Source of the DNA: Calliopsis andreniformis
Taxonomy: Eukaryota > Arthropoda > Insecta > Hymenoptera > Andrenidae
Direction of reading: 5' to 3'
DNA length: 64,000 bases
Assembly (NCBI RefSeq): GCF_051401765.1
Contig: NW_027480495.1
Coordinates: forward strand, 372,001-436,000
Shown here: positions 1-11,862 of the stretch, in pieces
Layout of the letters: each line of letters starts with the position of its first letter
Position numbering within the stretch: the stretch's first letter is position 1
Position numbers and translations under genes: made by a program
Notes under the pieces: generated by a model
The model's database searches: none
The model's input: only the letters and a program-made list of their open reading frames with translations
What the model was told of the DNA's origin: nothing

Positions 1-3000
1 TCAATCCCCAATCTTCAATCCTTAATCCTCAATCTTCAATCCTCAATCCCCAGTCCTCAATCTCCAATCCTCAATGCTCAATCCTCAATCCTCAATCCTC
101 AGTCCTCAATCCTCAATCCTCAATCCTCAATCCTCAATCGTCAATCTTCAATCCTGAATAATCAACCTCCAATCCAAGATCCTCAATCCCCAATCTTCAA
201 TCCTTAATCCTCAAACTTCAGTCCTCAATCCCCAGTCATCAACCTTCAATCCTCAATGCTCAATCCTCAATCCTCAATCCTCAGTACTCAATCCTCAATC
301 CTCAATCCTCAAACCTCAATCCTCAACCGTCAGTCCTCATCCTCCATCCCCAATCCTCAATCGTCAATCCTCAATCCTCAATCCTCAATCCTCAATCTTC
401 AATCCTCAATCCTCAATCCTCAATCCTCAATCCTCAATCCTCAATCCTCAACCCTCAATCCACATTCCTCAAACCTCAATCCTCAAACCTAAATCCTCAA
501 TCCTCAATATTCAATCATCAATACTCAATCTTCAATCCTCAATCCTCAGTCCTCAATCCTCAATCCTCAATCCTCAATCCTCAATCTTCAATCCTCAATA
601 ATCAATCTCCAATCCCAGATCCTCAATCCTCAATCCTCAGTCCTCAATCCTCAATCCTCAATCCTCAATACTCAACCATCAATCCTCAATTCTCAATGCT
701 CAATACAATATCCTGAATTCTCAGGATTCTATACCCAAACCTCAATCCTCAACCCTCAGCCCTCATTCTCAATCCTCAATCTTCAATCCTCAATCCTCAA
801 TATTCAATCCTCAGTACTCAACCTTCAATCCTCAATCCTCAATCCTCAATCCTCAATCCTCAATCCTCAGTCACAAATCCTCAATCTTCAATACTCAATC
901 GTCAATGCTCAGTCCTCAATCCTCAATCCTCAATCCACAATCCTCAATATTCAATCCTCAATACTCAACCTTCAATCCTCAATCCTCTATCCTCAATCCT
1001 CAGTCCTCAATCCTCAGTCATAAATCCTCAATCTTCAATACTCAATCGTCAATCCTCAGTCCTCAATCCTCAATCCTCAATTCTCGTTCCTCAAACCTCA
1101 ATCCTCAACCCTCAGTCATCATCCTCAATTCTCAATTCTCAATTCTCAATCCTCAATCCTCAATCCTCAATCTTCAATCCCCAATAATAAATCTCCAATC
1201 CTAGATACTCAATCCCCAATCCTCAATCCTTAATCCTCAATCTCCAATCCTCTATCGCCAGTCCTCAATCTTCAATCCTCTATGATCAATCCTCAATCCT
1301 CAGCCTCAGTCCTCATTCTCAATTCTCAATTCTCATTCCTTAATCCTCAATCGCCAATCTTCAATCCTCCATAATCAAACTCCAATCCAAGATCCTCAAT
1401 CCCCAATCTTCAATCCTTAATCCTCAAACTTCAATCCTCAATCCCCAGCCATCAATCTTCAATCCTCAATGCTCAATCCACAATCCCCAACCGTCAGCCC
1501 TCGTCCTCAATCCTCAACACTCAATCCTCAATCCTCAATCTTCAATCATCAATACTCAATCTTCAAACCTCAATACTCAATCCTCAATCGTCAATCCTCA
1601 ATCCCCCATCCTCAATCTTCAATGCTCAATCCTGAATCCTCAATCTTCAATCCTCAATACCCAATCCTCAATCCTCAATCCTCAATCCTCAATCATCAAT
1701 TCTCAATCCTCAATCCTCAATCCTCAGGTCTCAAACATCAATATTCAACCCTCAGTCCTCGTCCTCAATCCACAACCCTCAATCCTCAATCCTCAATCTT
1801 CAATCATCAATATTCAATCTTTAATCCTCAATCCTCATTCCTCAATCCTCAATCCTCAATCCTCAATCTTCAACCCTCAATCCTCAATCCTCAATCCTCA
1901 ATCCTCAATCTTCAATCCTCAACAATCAATCTCCAATCCTAGATCCTCAATCCCCAATCTTCAATCCTTAATCCTCAATCTTCAATCCTCAATCCCCAGT
2001 CCTCAATCTCCAATCCTCAATGCTCAATCCTCAATCCTCAATCCTCAGTCCTCAATCCTCAATCCTCAATCCTCAATCCTCAATCGTCAATCTTCAATCC
2101 TGAATAATCAACCTCCAATCCTCAGTCCTCAATCCTCAATCCTCAATCCTCAATACTCAACCATCAATCCTCAATTCTCAATGCTCAATACAATATCCTG
2201 AATTCTCAGGATTCTATACCCAAACCTCAATCCTCAACCCTCAGCCCTCATTCTCAATCCTCAATCTTCAATCCTCAATCCTCAATATTCAATCCTCAGT
2301 ACTCAACCTTCAATCCTCAATCCTCAATCCTCAATCCTCAATCCTCAATCCTCAGTCACAAATCCTCAATCTTCAATACTCAATCGTCAATGCTCAGTCC
2401 TCAATCCTCAATCCTCAATCCACAATCCTCAATATTCAATCCTCAATACTCAACCTTCAATCCTCAATCCTCTATCCTCAATCCTCAGTCCTCAATCCTC
2501 AGTCATAAATCCTCAATCTTCAATACTCAATCGTCAATCCTCAGTCCTCAATCCTCAATCCTCAATTCTCGTTCCTCAAACCTCAATCCTCAACCCTCAG
2601 TCATCATCCTCAATTCTCAATTCTCAATTCTCAATCCTCAATCCTCAATCCTCAATCTTCAATCCCCAATAATAAATCTCCAATCCTAGATACTCAATCC
2701 CCAATCCTCAATCCTTAATCCTCAATCTCCAATCCTCTATCGCCAGTCCTCAATCTTCAATCCTCTATGATCAATCCTCAATCCTCAGCCTCAGTCCTCA
2801 TTCTCAATTCTCAATTCTCATTCCTTAATCCTCAATCGCCAATCTTCAATCCTCCATAATCAAACTCCAATCCAAGATCCTCAATCCCCAATCTTCAATC
2901 CTTAATCCTCAAACTTCAATCCTCAATCCCCAGCCATCAATCTTCAATCCTCAATGCTCAATCCACAATCCCCAACCGTCAGCCCTCGTCCTCAATCCTC

Positions 3001-3431
3001 AACACTCAATCCTCAATCCTCAATCTTCAATCATCAATACTCAATCTTCAAACCTCAATACTCAATCCTCAATCGTCAATCCTCAATCCCCCATCCTCAA
3101 TCTTCAATGCTCAATCCTGAATCCTCAATCTTCAATCCTCAATACCCAATCCTCAATCCTCAATCCTCAATCCTCAATCATCAATTCTCAATCCTCAATC
3201 CTCAATCCTCAGGTCTCAAACATCAATATTCAACCCTCAGTCCTCGTCCTCAATCCACAACCCTCAATCCTCAATCCTCAATCTTCAATCATCAATATTC
3301 AATCTTTAATCCTCAATCCTCATTCCTCAATCCTCAATCCTCAATCCTCAATCTTCAACCCTCAATCCTCAATCCTCAATCCTCAATCCTCAATCTTCAA
3401 TCCTCAACAATCAATCTCCAATCCTAGATCC
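1..3431 (+). repeat. 3.43-kb dimeric HOR, copy 1
   Basis: This block recurs downstream at an offset of 3,431 bp (first part) and then 3,424 bp; the change of seven reflects one lost heptamer between about 256 and 905. It is itself a dimer. Landmarks at 905 and 1469 recur at 2390 and 2954 (1,485 bp), and again at 4329 and 4893 (1,939 bp further). The short half lacks a 454-bp stretch (64 heptamers plus one hexamer) at about 2115, just after the string CCTCCAATCC. The hairpin islands with GAATTC at 715 and 2200 mark the two halves. No gene is visible. Confidence 0.85.
703..732. repeat. Hairpin island, class A
   Basis: This is a recurrent non-canonical stretch of about five heptamer lengths around GAATTC. 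The inner arms ATCCTGA and TCAGGAT form a perfect 7-bp stem with loop ATTC. Outer arms ATACA and TCTAT pair except for one C-C mismatch, with a two-base bulge on the left. Class A copies have GAATTC at 715, 2200, 4139 and 5624. All island classes follow a conserved lead-in containing CTCAACCATCAA or CTCAGCCATCAA. Confidence 0.8.
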
Positions 3432-6400
3432 TCAATCCCCAATCTTCAATCCTTAATCCTCAATCTTCAATCCTCAATCCCCAGTCCTCAATCTCCAATC
3501 CTCAATGCTCAATCCTCAATCCTCAATCCTCAGTCCTCAATCCTCAATCCTCAATCCTCAATCCTCAATCGTCAATCTTCAATCCTGAATAATCAACCTC
3601 CAATCCAAGATCCTCAATCCCCAATCTTCAATCCTTAATCCTCAAACTTCAGTCCTCAATCCCCAGTCATCAACCTTCAATCCTCAATGCTCAATCCTCA
3701 ATCCTCAATCCTCAGTACTCAATCCTCAATCCTCAATCCTCAAACCTCAATCCTCAACCGTCAGTCCTCATCCTCCATCCCCAATCCTCAATCGTCAATC
3801 CTCAATCCTCAATCCTCAATCCTCAATCTTCAATCCTCAATCCTCAATCCTCAATCCTCAATCCTCAATCCTCAACCCTCAATCCACATTCCTCAAACCT
3901 CAATCCTCAAACCTAAATCCTCAATCCTCAATATTCAATCATCAATACTCAATCTTCAATCCTCAATCCTCAGTCCTCAATCCTCAATCCTCAATCCTCA
4001 ATCCTCAATCTTCAATCCTCAATAATCAATCTCCAATCCCAGATCCTCAATCCTCAATCCTCAGTCCTCAATCCTCAATCCTCAATCCTCAATACTCAAC
4101 CATCAATCCTCAATTCTCAATGCTCAATACAATATCCTGAATTCTCAGGATTCTATACCCAAACCTCAATCCTCAACCCTCAGCCCTCATTCTCAATCCT
4201 CAATCTTCAATCCTCAATCCTCAATATTCAATCCTCAGTACTCAACCTTCAATCCTCAATCCTCAATCCTCAATCCTCAATCCTCAATCCTCAGTCACAA
4301 ATCCTCAATCTTCAATACTCAATCGTCAATGCTCAGTCCTCAATCCTCAATCCTCAATCCACAATCCTCAATATTCAATCCTCAATACTCAACCTTCAAT
4401 CCTCAATCCTCTATCCTCAATCCTCAGTCCTCAATCCTCAGTCATAAATCCTCAATCTTCAATACTCAATCGTCAATCCTCAGTCCTCAATCCTCAATCC
4501 TCAATTCTCGTTCCTCAAACCTCAATCCTCAACCCTCAGTCATCATCCTCAATTCTCAATTCTCAATTCTCAATCCTCAATCCTCAATCCTCAATCTTCA
4601 ATCCCCAATAATAAATCTCCAATCCTAGATACTCAATCCCCAATCCTCAATCCTTAATCCTCAATCTCCAATCCTCTATCGCCAGTCCTCAATCTTCAAT
4701 CCTCTATGATCAATCCTCAATCCTCAGCCTCAGTCCTCATTCTCAATTCTCAATTCTCATTCCTTAATCCTCAATCGCCAATCTTCAATCCTCCATAATC
4801 AAACTCCAATCCAAGATCCTCAATCCCCAATCTTCAATCCTTAATCCTCAAACTTCAATCCTCAATCCCCAGCCATCAATCTTCAATCCTCAATGCTCAA
4901 TCCACAATCCCCAACCGTCAGCCCTCGTCCTCAATCCTCAACACTCAATCCTCAATCCTCAATCTTCAATCATCAATACTCAATCTTCAAACCTCAATAC
5001 TCAATCCTCAATCGTCAATCCTCAATCCCCCATCCTCAATCTTCAATGCTCAATCCTGAATCCTCAATCTTCAATCCTCAATACCCAATCCTCAATCCTC
5101 AATCCTCAATCCTCAATCATCAATTCTCAATCCTCAATCCTCAATCCTCAGGTCTCAAACATCAATATTCAACCCTCAGTCCTCGTCCTCAATCCACAAC
5201 CCTCAATCCTCAATCCTCAATCTTCAATCATCAATATTCAATCTTTAATCCTCAATCCTCATTCCTCAATCCTCAATCCTCAATCCTCAATCTTCAACCC
5301 TCAATCCTCAATCCTCAATCCTCAATCCTCAATCTTCAATCCTCAACAATCAATCTCCAATCCTAGATCCTCAATCTCCAATCTTCAATCCTTAATCCTC
5401 AATCTTCAATCCTCAATCCCCAGTCCTCAATCTCCAATCCTCAATGCTCAATCCTCAATCCTCAATCCTCAGTCCTCAATCCTCAATCCTCAATCCTCAA
5501 TCCTCAATCGTCAATCTTCAATCCTGAATAATCAACCTCCAATCCTCAGTCCTCAATCCTCAATCCTCAATCCTCAATACTCAACCATCAATCCTCAATT
5601 CTCAATGCTCAATACAATATCCTGAATTCTCAGGATTCTATACCCAAACCTCAATCCTCAACCCTCAGCCCTCATTCTCAATCCTCAATCTTCAATCCTC
5701 AATCCTCAATATTCAATCCTCAGTACTCAACCTTCAATCCTCAATCCTCAATCCTCAATCCTCAATCCTCAATCCTCAGTCACAAATCCTCAATCTTCAA
5801 TACTCAATCGTCAATGCTCAGTCCTCAATCCTCAATCCTCAATCCACAATCCTCAATATTCAATCCTCAATACTCAACCTTCAATCCTCAATCCTCTATC
5901 CTCAATCCTCAGTCCTCAATCCTCAGTCATAAATCCTCAATCTTCAATACTCAATCGTCAATCCTCAGTCCTCAATCCTCAATCCTCAATTCTCGTTCCT
6001 CAAACCTCAATCCTCAACCCTCAGTCATCATCCTCAATTCTCAATTCTCAATTCTCAATCCTCAATCCTCAATCCTCAATCTTCAATCCCCAATAATAAA
6101 TCTCCAATCCTAGATACTCAATCCCCAATCCTCAATCCTTAATCCTCAATCTCCAATCCTCTATCGCCAGTCCTCAATCTTCAATCCTCTATGATCAATC
6201 CTCAATCCTCAGCCTCAGTCCTCATTCTCAATTCTCAATTCTCATTCCTTAATCCTCAATCGCCAATCTTCAATCCTCCATAATCAAACTCCAATCCAAG
6301 ATCCTCAATCCCCAATCTTCAATCCTTAATCCTCAAACTTCAATCCTCAATCCCCAGCCATCAATCTTCAATCCTCAATGCTCAATCCACAATCCCCAAC

Positions 6401-6770
6401 CGTCAGCCCTCGTCCTCAATCCTCAACACTCAATCCTCAATCCTCAATCTTCAATCATCAATACTCAATCTTCAAACCTCAATACTCAATCCTCAATCGT
6501 CAATCCTCAATCCCCCATCCTCAATCTTCAATGCTCAATCCTGAATCCTCAATCTTCAATCCTCAATACCCAATCCTCAATCCTCAATCCTCAATCCTCA
6601 ATCATCAATTCTCAATCCTCAATCCTCAATCCTCAGGTCTCAAACATCAATATTCAACCCTCAGTCCTCGTCCTCAATCCACAACCCTCAATCCTCAATC
6701 CTCAATCTTCAATCATCAATATTCAATCTTTAATCCTCAATCCTCATTCCTCAATCCTCAATCCTCAATC
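3432..6770 (+). repeat. 3.43-kb dimeric HOR, copy 2 (3' truncated)
   Basis: This is a near-perfect copy of the preceding block, with islands at 4139 and 5624. Identity stops at 6771, where the sequence jumps to the passage found earlier around 135-290 (CAATCGTCAATCTTCAATCC, then CCTGAATAATC). The junction lies in a run of canonical heptamers, as expected for unequal exchange or slippage. Few base differences from copy 1 are visible by eye, which suggests a recent duplication. Confidence 0.85.
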
Positions 6771-9250
6771 GTCAATCTTCAATCCTGAATAATCAACCTC
6801 CAATCCAAGATCCTCAATCCCCAATCTTCAATCCTTAATCCTCAAACTTCAGTCCTCAATCCCCAGTCATCAACCTTCAATCCTCAATGCTCAATCCTCA
6901 ATCCTCAATACTCAATCCTCAATCGTCAATCCTCAATCCCCAATCCTCAATCTTCAATGCTCAATCCTCAATCCTCAGTCCTCAACCCTCAATCCGCAAT
7001 CTTCAATCCTCAATACTCAATATTCAATCCCCAATCCTCAATCCTCAATCCTCAATACTCAATCCTCAGTTCTGAATCCTCATTCTTCAATCCTCAATAC
7101 CCAATCCTCAATCTTCAATCCTCAATCCTCAATCATCAATTCTCAACCCTCAATCCACAATCCTCAGGCCTCAAACATCATTATTCAACCCTCAGTCCTC
7201 GTCCTCAATCCACAACCCTCAATCCTCAGTCCTCAACCTTCAATCATCAATATTCAATCTTTAATCCTCAATCCTCAATCCTCAATCCTCAATCATCAAT
7301 CCTCAATCTTCAATACTCAATCCTCAATCCTCAATCCTCATTCCTCAAACCTCAATCCTCAACCCTCAGTCCTCATCCTCAATTCTCAATTCTCAATCCT
7401 CAATCCTCAATCCTCAATCTTGAATCCTCAATAATCAATCTCCAATCCTAGATCCTCAATCCCCAATCTTCAATCCTTAATCCTCAATCTTCAATCCTCA
7501 ATCCCCAGTCCTCAATCTTCAATCCTCAATGCTCAATCCTCAATCCTCAATCCTCAGTCCTCAATCCTCAATCCTCAATCCTCAAACCTCAATCCTCAAC
7601 CGTCAGTCCTCATCCTCCATCCTCAATCCTCAGTCCTCATCCTCAATTCTCAATTCTCAATCCTCAATCCTCAATCCTCAATCTTGAATCCTCAATAATC
7701 AATCTCCAATCCTAGATCCTCAATCCCCAATCTTCAATCCTTAATCCTCAATCTTCAATCCTCAATCGCCAGTCCTCAATCTTCAATCCTCTATGCTCAA
7801 TCTTCAATCCTCAATCCTCAATCCTCAATCCTCAATCCTCAATCATCAATCCTCAATCTTCAATACTCAATCCTCAATCCTCAATCCTCAATCCTCAATA
7901 CTCAACCATCAATCCTAAATTCTCAATGCTCAATACAATACCCTGAATTGTCAGGGTTGTATACTCAAACCTCAATCCTCAACCCTCAGCCCTCATTCTC
8001 AATCCTCAATACTCAATCCTCAATCCTCAATATCCAATCCTCAGTACTCAATCTTCAATCCTCGATCCTCAGTCCTCAATCCTCAATCCTGAATCCTCAG
8101 ACATAAATCCTCAATCTTCAATACTCAATCGTCAATCCTCAGTCCTCAATCCTCAATCCTCAATCCTCAATCCTCAATATTCAATCCTCAATACTCAATC
8201 TTCAATCCTCAATCCTGAATCCTCAATCCTCAATCTTCAATCCTCAGTCATAAATCCTCAATCTTTAATACTTAATCGTCAATCCTCAGTCCTCAATCCT
8301 CAATCAAAAATCCTCGTTCCTCAAACCTGAATCCTCAACCCTCAGTCCATTTCCTCAATTCTCAATTCTCAATCCTCAATCCTCAATCCTCAATCTTCAA
8401 TCTTCAATACTCAATCCTCAATCCTCAATCCTCAATCCTCAATACTCAACCATCAATCCTCAATTCTCAATCCTCAATCCTCAATCCTCAATCCACAATC
8501 CTCAACCTTCAATCCTCAATAATCAATCTTCAATCCTCAATCCTCAATCCTCAATCCTCAGTCCTCAATCCTCAGTCATCAATCCTCAATCTTCAATACT
8601 CAATCGTCAATCCTTAGTGCTCAATCCTCAATCCTCAATCCTCGTACCTCAAACTTCAATCCTCAACCCTCACTCCTCACCCTCAATTCTCAATTCTCAA
8701 TTCTCAATCCTCAATACTCAATCTTCAATCCTCAATAATCAATCTCCAATCCTACATCCTCAATCCCCAATCCTCAATCCTTAATCCTCAATCTTCAATC
8801 CTCAATCTTCAAACCTCAATCCTCAATCCTCAATCCTCAATCCTCAATCCTCAATCCTCAATACTCAATCTTCAATCCTCAATCCTCAATCCTCAATCCT
8901 CAATCCTCAATCCTCAATCATCAATCCTCAATCTTCAATACTCAATCCTCAATCCTCAATCCTCAATCCTCAATACTCAACCATCAATCCTCAATTCTCA
9001 ATCCTCAATCCTCAATATTCAATCCTCAATACTCAATCTTCAATCCTCAATCCTCAATCCTCAGTCATAAATCCTCAATCTTTAATACTTAATCGTCAAT
9101 CCTCAGTCCTCAATCCTCAATCATCAATCCTCGTTCCTCAAACCTCAATCCTCAACCCTCAGTCCATATCTTCAATTCTCAATTCTCAATCCTCAATCCT
9201 CAATCCTCAATCTTCAATCCCCAATCATCCATCTCCGATCCTAGATCCTC
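6771..9250 (+). repeat. Mosaic of diverged heptamer blocks
   Basis: This 2.5-kb stretch shows no clean long-period self-duplication. About 6905-7300 matches segments at 32.4, 49.9, 54.0 and 59.3 kb (same order of the variants TCAATGC, AATCCGCAATC, GTTCTGAATCC). The remainder mixes motifs seen in several HORs, such as CAGTCATAAATCC. It holds the only copy of a G/C-strengthened hairpin island (7933-7962). No gene is visible. Confidence 0.7.
7933..7962. repeat. Hairpin island, unique G/C-strengthened form
   Basis: Outer arms ATACA and TGTAT pair perfectly; inner arms ACCCTGA and TCAGGGT form a perfect 7-bp stem; the loop is ATTG, so the EcoRI-type site GAATTC is lost. Compared with the perfect form at 34209, one T-A pair has become C-G and one G-C pair has become C-G, with both arms changed in each case. 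It is the only copy of this form in the window. Confidence 0.82.
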
Positions 9251-10413
9251 AATCCCCAATCCACAATCCTTAATCCTCAATCTTCAATCCTCAATCGCCA
9301 GTCCTCAATCTTCAATCCTCTATGCTCAATCCTCAATCCTCAGCCTCAGTCCTCAATCCTCAATCCTCAATCCTCAAACCTCAATCCTCAACCGTCAGTC
9401 CTCGTCAGCAATCCTCAACCCTCAATCCTCGATCCTCAATATTCAATCATCAATAATCAATCTTCAATCCTCAATCATCAGTCCTCAATCCTCAATCCTC
9501 AATCCTCAATATTCAACTCTCAACCCTCAACCATCAATCCTCAATACTCAACCATCAATCCTCAATTCTCAATACTCAATAGAACATCCTGAATTCTCAT
9601 GGTTCAATACTCAATTCATAATATTCAATAATCAAATCTCAAACATCAAGCATCAATTCTCAACACTCAATCCTCATTCCTCAAACCTCAATCCTAAACC
9701 CTCAGTCCTCATCCTCAATTCTCAATTCTCAATCCTCAATCCTCAATCCTCAATCTTCAATCCTCAATAATCAATCTCCAATCCTAGATCTTCAATCCCC
9801 AATCTTCAATCCTTAATCCTCAATCCTCAGTCATAAATCCTCAATCTTCAATACTCAATCGTCAATCCTCAGTCCTCAATCCTCAATCCTCAATCCTCAA
9901 CCCTCAATATTCATTCCTCAATACTCAATCTTCAATCCTCAATCCTCAATCCTCAATCCTCAATCCTCAATCCTCAGTCATAAATCCTCAATCTTCAATC
10001 CTCAATAATCAATCTCCAATCCTAGATCCTCAATCCCCAATTTTCAATCCTTAATCCTCAATCCTCAGTCATATATCCTCAATCTTCAATACTCAATCGT
10101 CAATCCTCAGTCCTCAATCCTCAATCCTCAATCCTCAATCCTCAATATTCAATCCGCAATACTCAATCTTCAATCATCAATCCTCAAACCTCAATCCTCA
10201 ATCCTCAGTTCTCAGTCATAAATCCTCTATCTTCAATACTTAATCGTCAATCCTCAGTCCTCAATCCTCAATCATCAATCCTCGTTCCTCAAACCTCAAT
10301 CCTCAACCCTCAGTCCATATCTTCAATTCTCAATTCTCAATCCTCAATCCTCATTCCTCAAACCTCAATCCTAAACCCTCAGTCCTCATCCTCAATTCTC
10401 AATTCTCAATCCT
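9250..10413 (+). repeat. 1,164-bp tandem duplication, copy 1
   Basis: Landmarks CCACAAT (9261), TCATGG (9597) and GATCTTC (9787) recur exactly 1,164 bp later at 10425, 10761 and 10951. The unit includes an island of the GAACATCC type with GAATTC at 9591, and the GTCAGCAATCC signature near 9405. The period is two more than a multiple of seven, because the unit contains some shortened heptamers. Confidence 0.85.
9581..9608. repeat. Island, class E (GAACATCC, TCATGG)
   Basis: The form is GAACATCCTGAATTCTCATGG, always followed by TTCAATACTCAATTCATAATATTC. The 3' arm changed from TCAGGA to TCATGG, so only a short stem remains. GAATTC positions: 9591, 10755, 27776, 29185, 35794, 37203, 43602, 48257, 52495 and 57623. 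The 10 copies are all attached to the GTCAGCAATCC block. Confidence 0.78.
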
Positions 10414-11360
10414 CAATCCCCAATCCACAATCCTTAATCCTCAATCTTCAATCCTCAATCGCCAGTCCTCAATCTTCAATCCTCTATGCTCAATCCTCAA
10501 TCCTCAGCCTCAGTCCTCAATCCTCAATCCTCAATCCTCAAACCTCAATCCTCAACCGTCAGTCCTCGTCAGCAATCCTCAACCCTCAATCCTCGATCCT
10601 CTATATTCAATCATCAATAATCAATCTTCAATCCTCAATCATCAGTCCTCAATCCTCAATCCTCAATCCTCAATATTCAACTCTCAACCCTCAACCATCA
10701 ATCCTCAATACTCAACCATCAATCCTCAATTCTCAATACTCAATAGAACATCCTGAATTCTCATGGTTCAATACTCAATTCATAATATTCAATAATCAAA
10801 TCTCAAACCTCAAGCATCAATTCTCAACACTCAATCCTCATTCCTCAAACCTCAATCCTAAACCCTCAGTCCTCATCCTCAATTCTCAATTCTCAATCCT
10901 CAATCCTCAATCCTCAATCTTCAATCCTCAATAATCAATCTCCAATTCTAGATCTTCAATCCCCAATCTTCAATCCTTAATCCTCAATCCTCAGTCATAA
11001 ATCCTCAATCTTCAATACTCAATCGTCAATCCTCAGTCCTCAATCCTCAATCCTCAATCCTCAATCCTCAATATTCATTCCTCAATACTCAATCTTCAAT
11101 CCTCAATCCTCAATCCTCAATCCTCAATCCTCAATCCTCAGTCATAAATCCTCAATCTTCAATCCTCAATAATCAATCTCCAATCCTAGATCTTCAATCC
11201 CCAATCTTCAATCCTTAATCCTCAATCCTCAGTCATATATCCTCAATCTTCAATACTCAATCGTCAATCCTCAGTCCTCAATCCTCAATCCTCAATCCTC
11301 AATCCTCAATATTCAATCCTCATTACTCAATCTTCAATCATCAATCCTCAAACCTCAATC
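10414..11360 (+). repeat. 1,164-bp tandem duplication, copy 2 (truncated)
   Basis: This is the second copy of the preceding unit, aligned until about 11360, where it passes into the 2,195-bp family at the variant CCTGAATCTTC. Small differences from copy 1 include CTCTATATTC for CTCAATATTC near 10599 and CCAATTCTAG for CCAATCCTAG near 10943. From about 10411 on, this copy and the following 1.1 kb also match 43.26-45.34 kb at an offset of about 32,840-32,847. Confidence 0.8.
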
Positions 11361-11609
11361 CTCAATCCTCAATCCTCAATCCTGAATCTTCAATCCTCAG
11401 TCCCCAATCCTCAATCTTCAATCCTCAATCCTCAATCCTCGATCCTCAATCTTCAATACTCTGTCCTCAGTCCTCAAACGTGAATGCTCAATCCTCTATC
11501 CCCAATCCTCAATCCTCAATCCTCTATCATCAATCGTCAATCTTCAATACTCAATACGCAATCCCCAATGCTCAGTACTCAACCATCAATCCTCAATTAT
11601 CAATACTCA

Positions 11610-11639
11610 ATAGAATATCCTGAATTCTCAGGATTCAAT
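11610..11639. repeat. Hairpin island, class B
   Basis: The inner 7-bp stem (ATCCTGA/TCAGGAT, loop ATTC) is perfect; the outer arms ATAGA/TCAAT pair at four of five positions. GAATTC positions: 11622, 12415, 13817, 14610, 17693, 17944, 42054, 44462, 45255, 46800, 61878 and 62115. This is the most frequent class. Confidence 0.8.
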
Positions 11640-11862
11640 ACTCAATCTTCAATACTCAATCCTCAATCCTCAATTCTCAATCCTCAATCCTCAACCCTCA
11701 ATCCTCATTCCTCAAACCTCAATCCTCAACCCTCAGTCCTCATCCTCAATTCTCAATCCTCAATCCTCAATCTTCAATCTTCAATCCTCAATCCTCAAAC
11801 CTCAATCCTCTACCGTCAGTCCCCGTCCTCAATCCTCAAACCTCAATCCTCAATCCTCAATA

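Noticed and set aside
703..732. Rho-independent terminator at the hairpin islands
   Set aside because: No T-run follows the stem on either strand, there is no upstream gene, and the stem is short with an AT-rich outer part.
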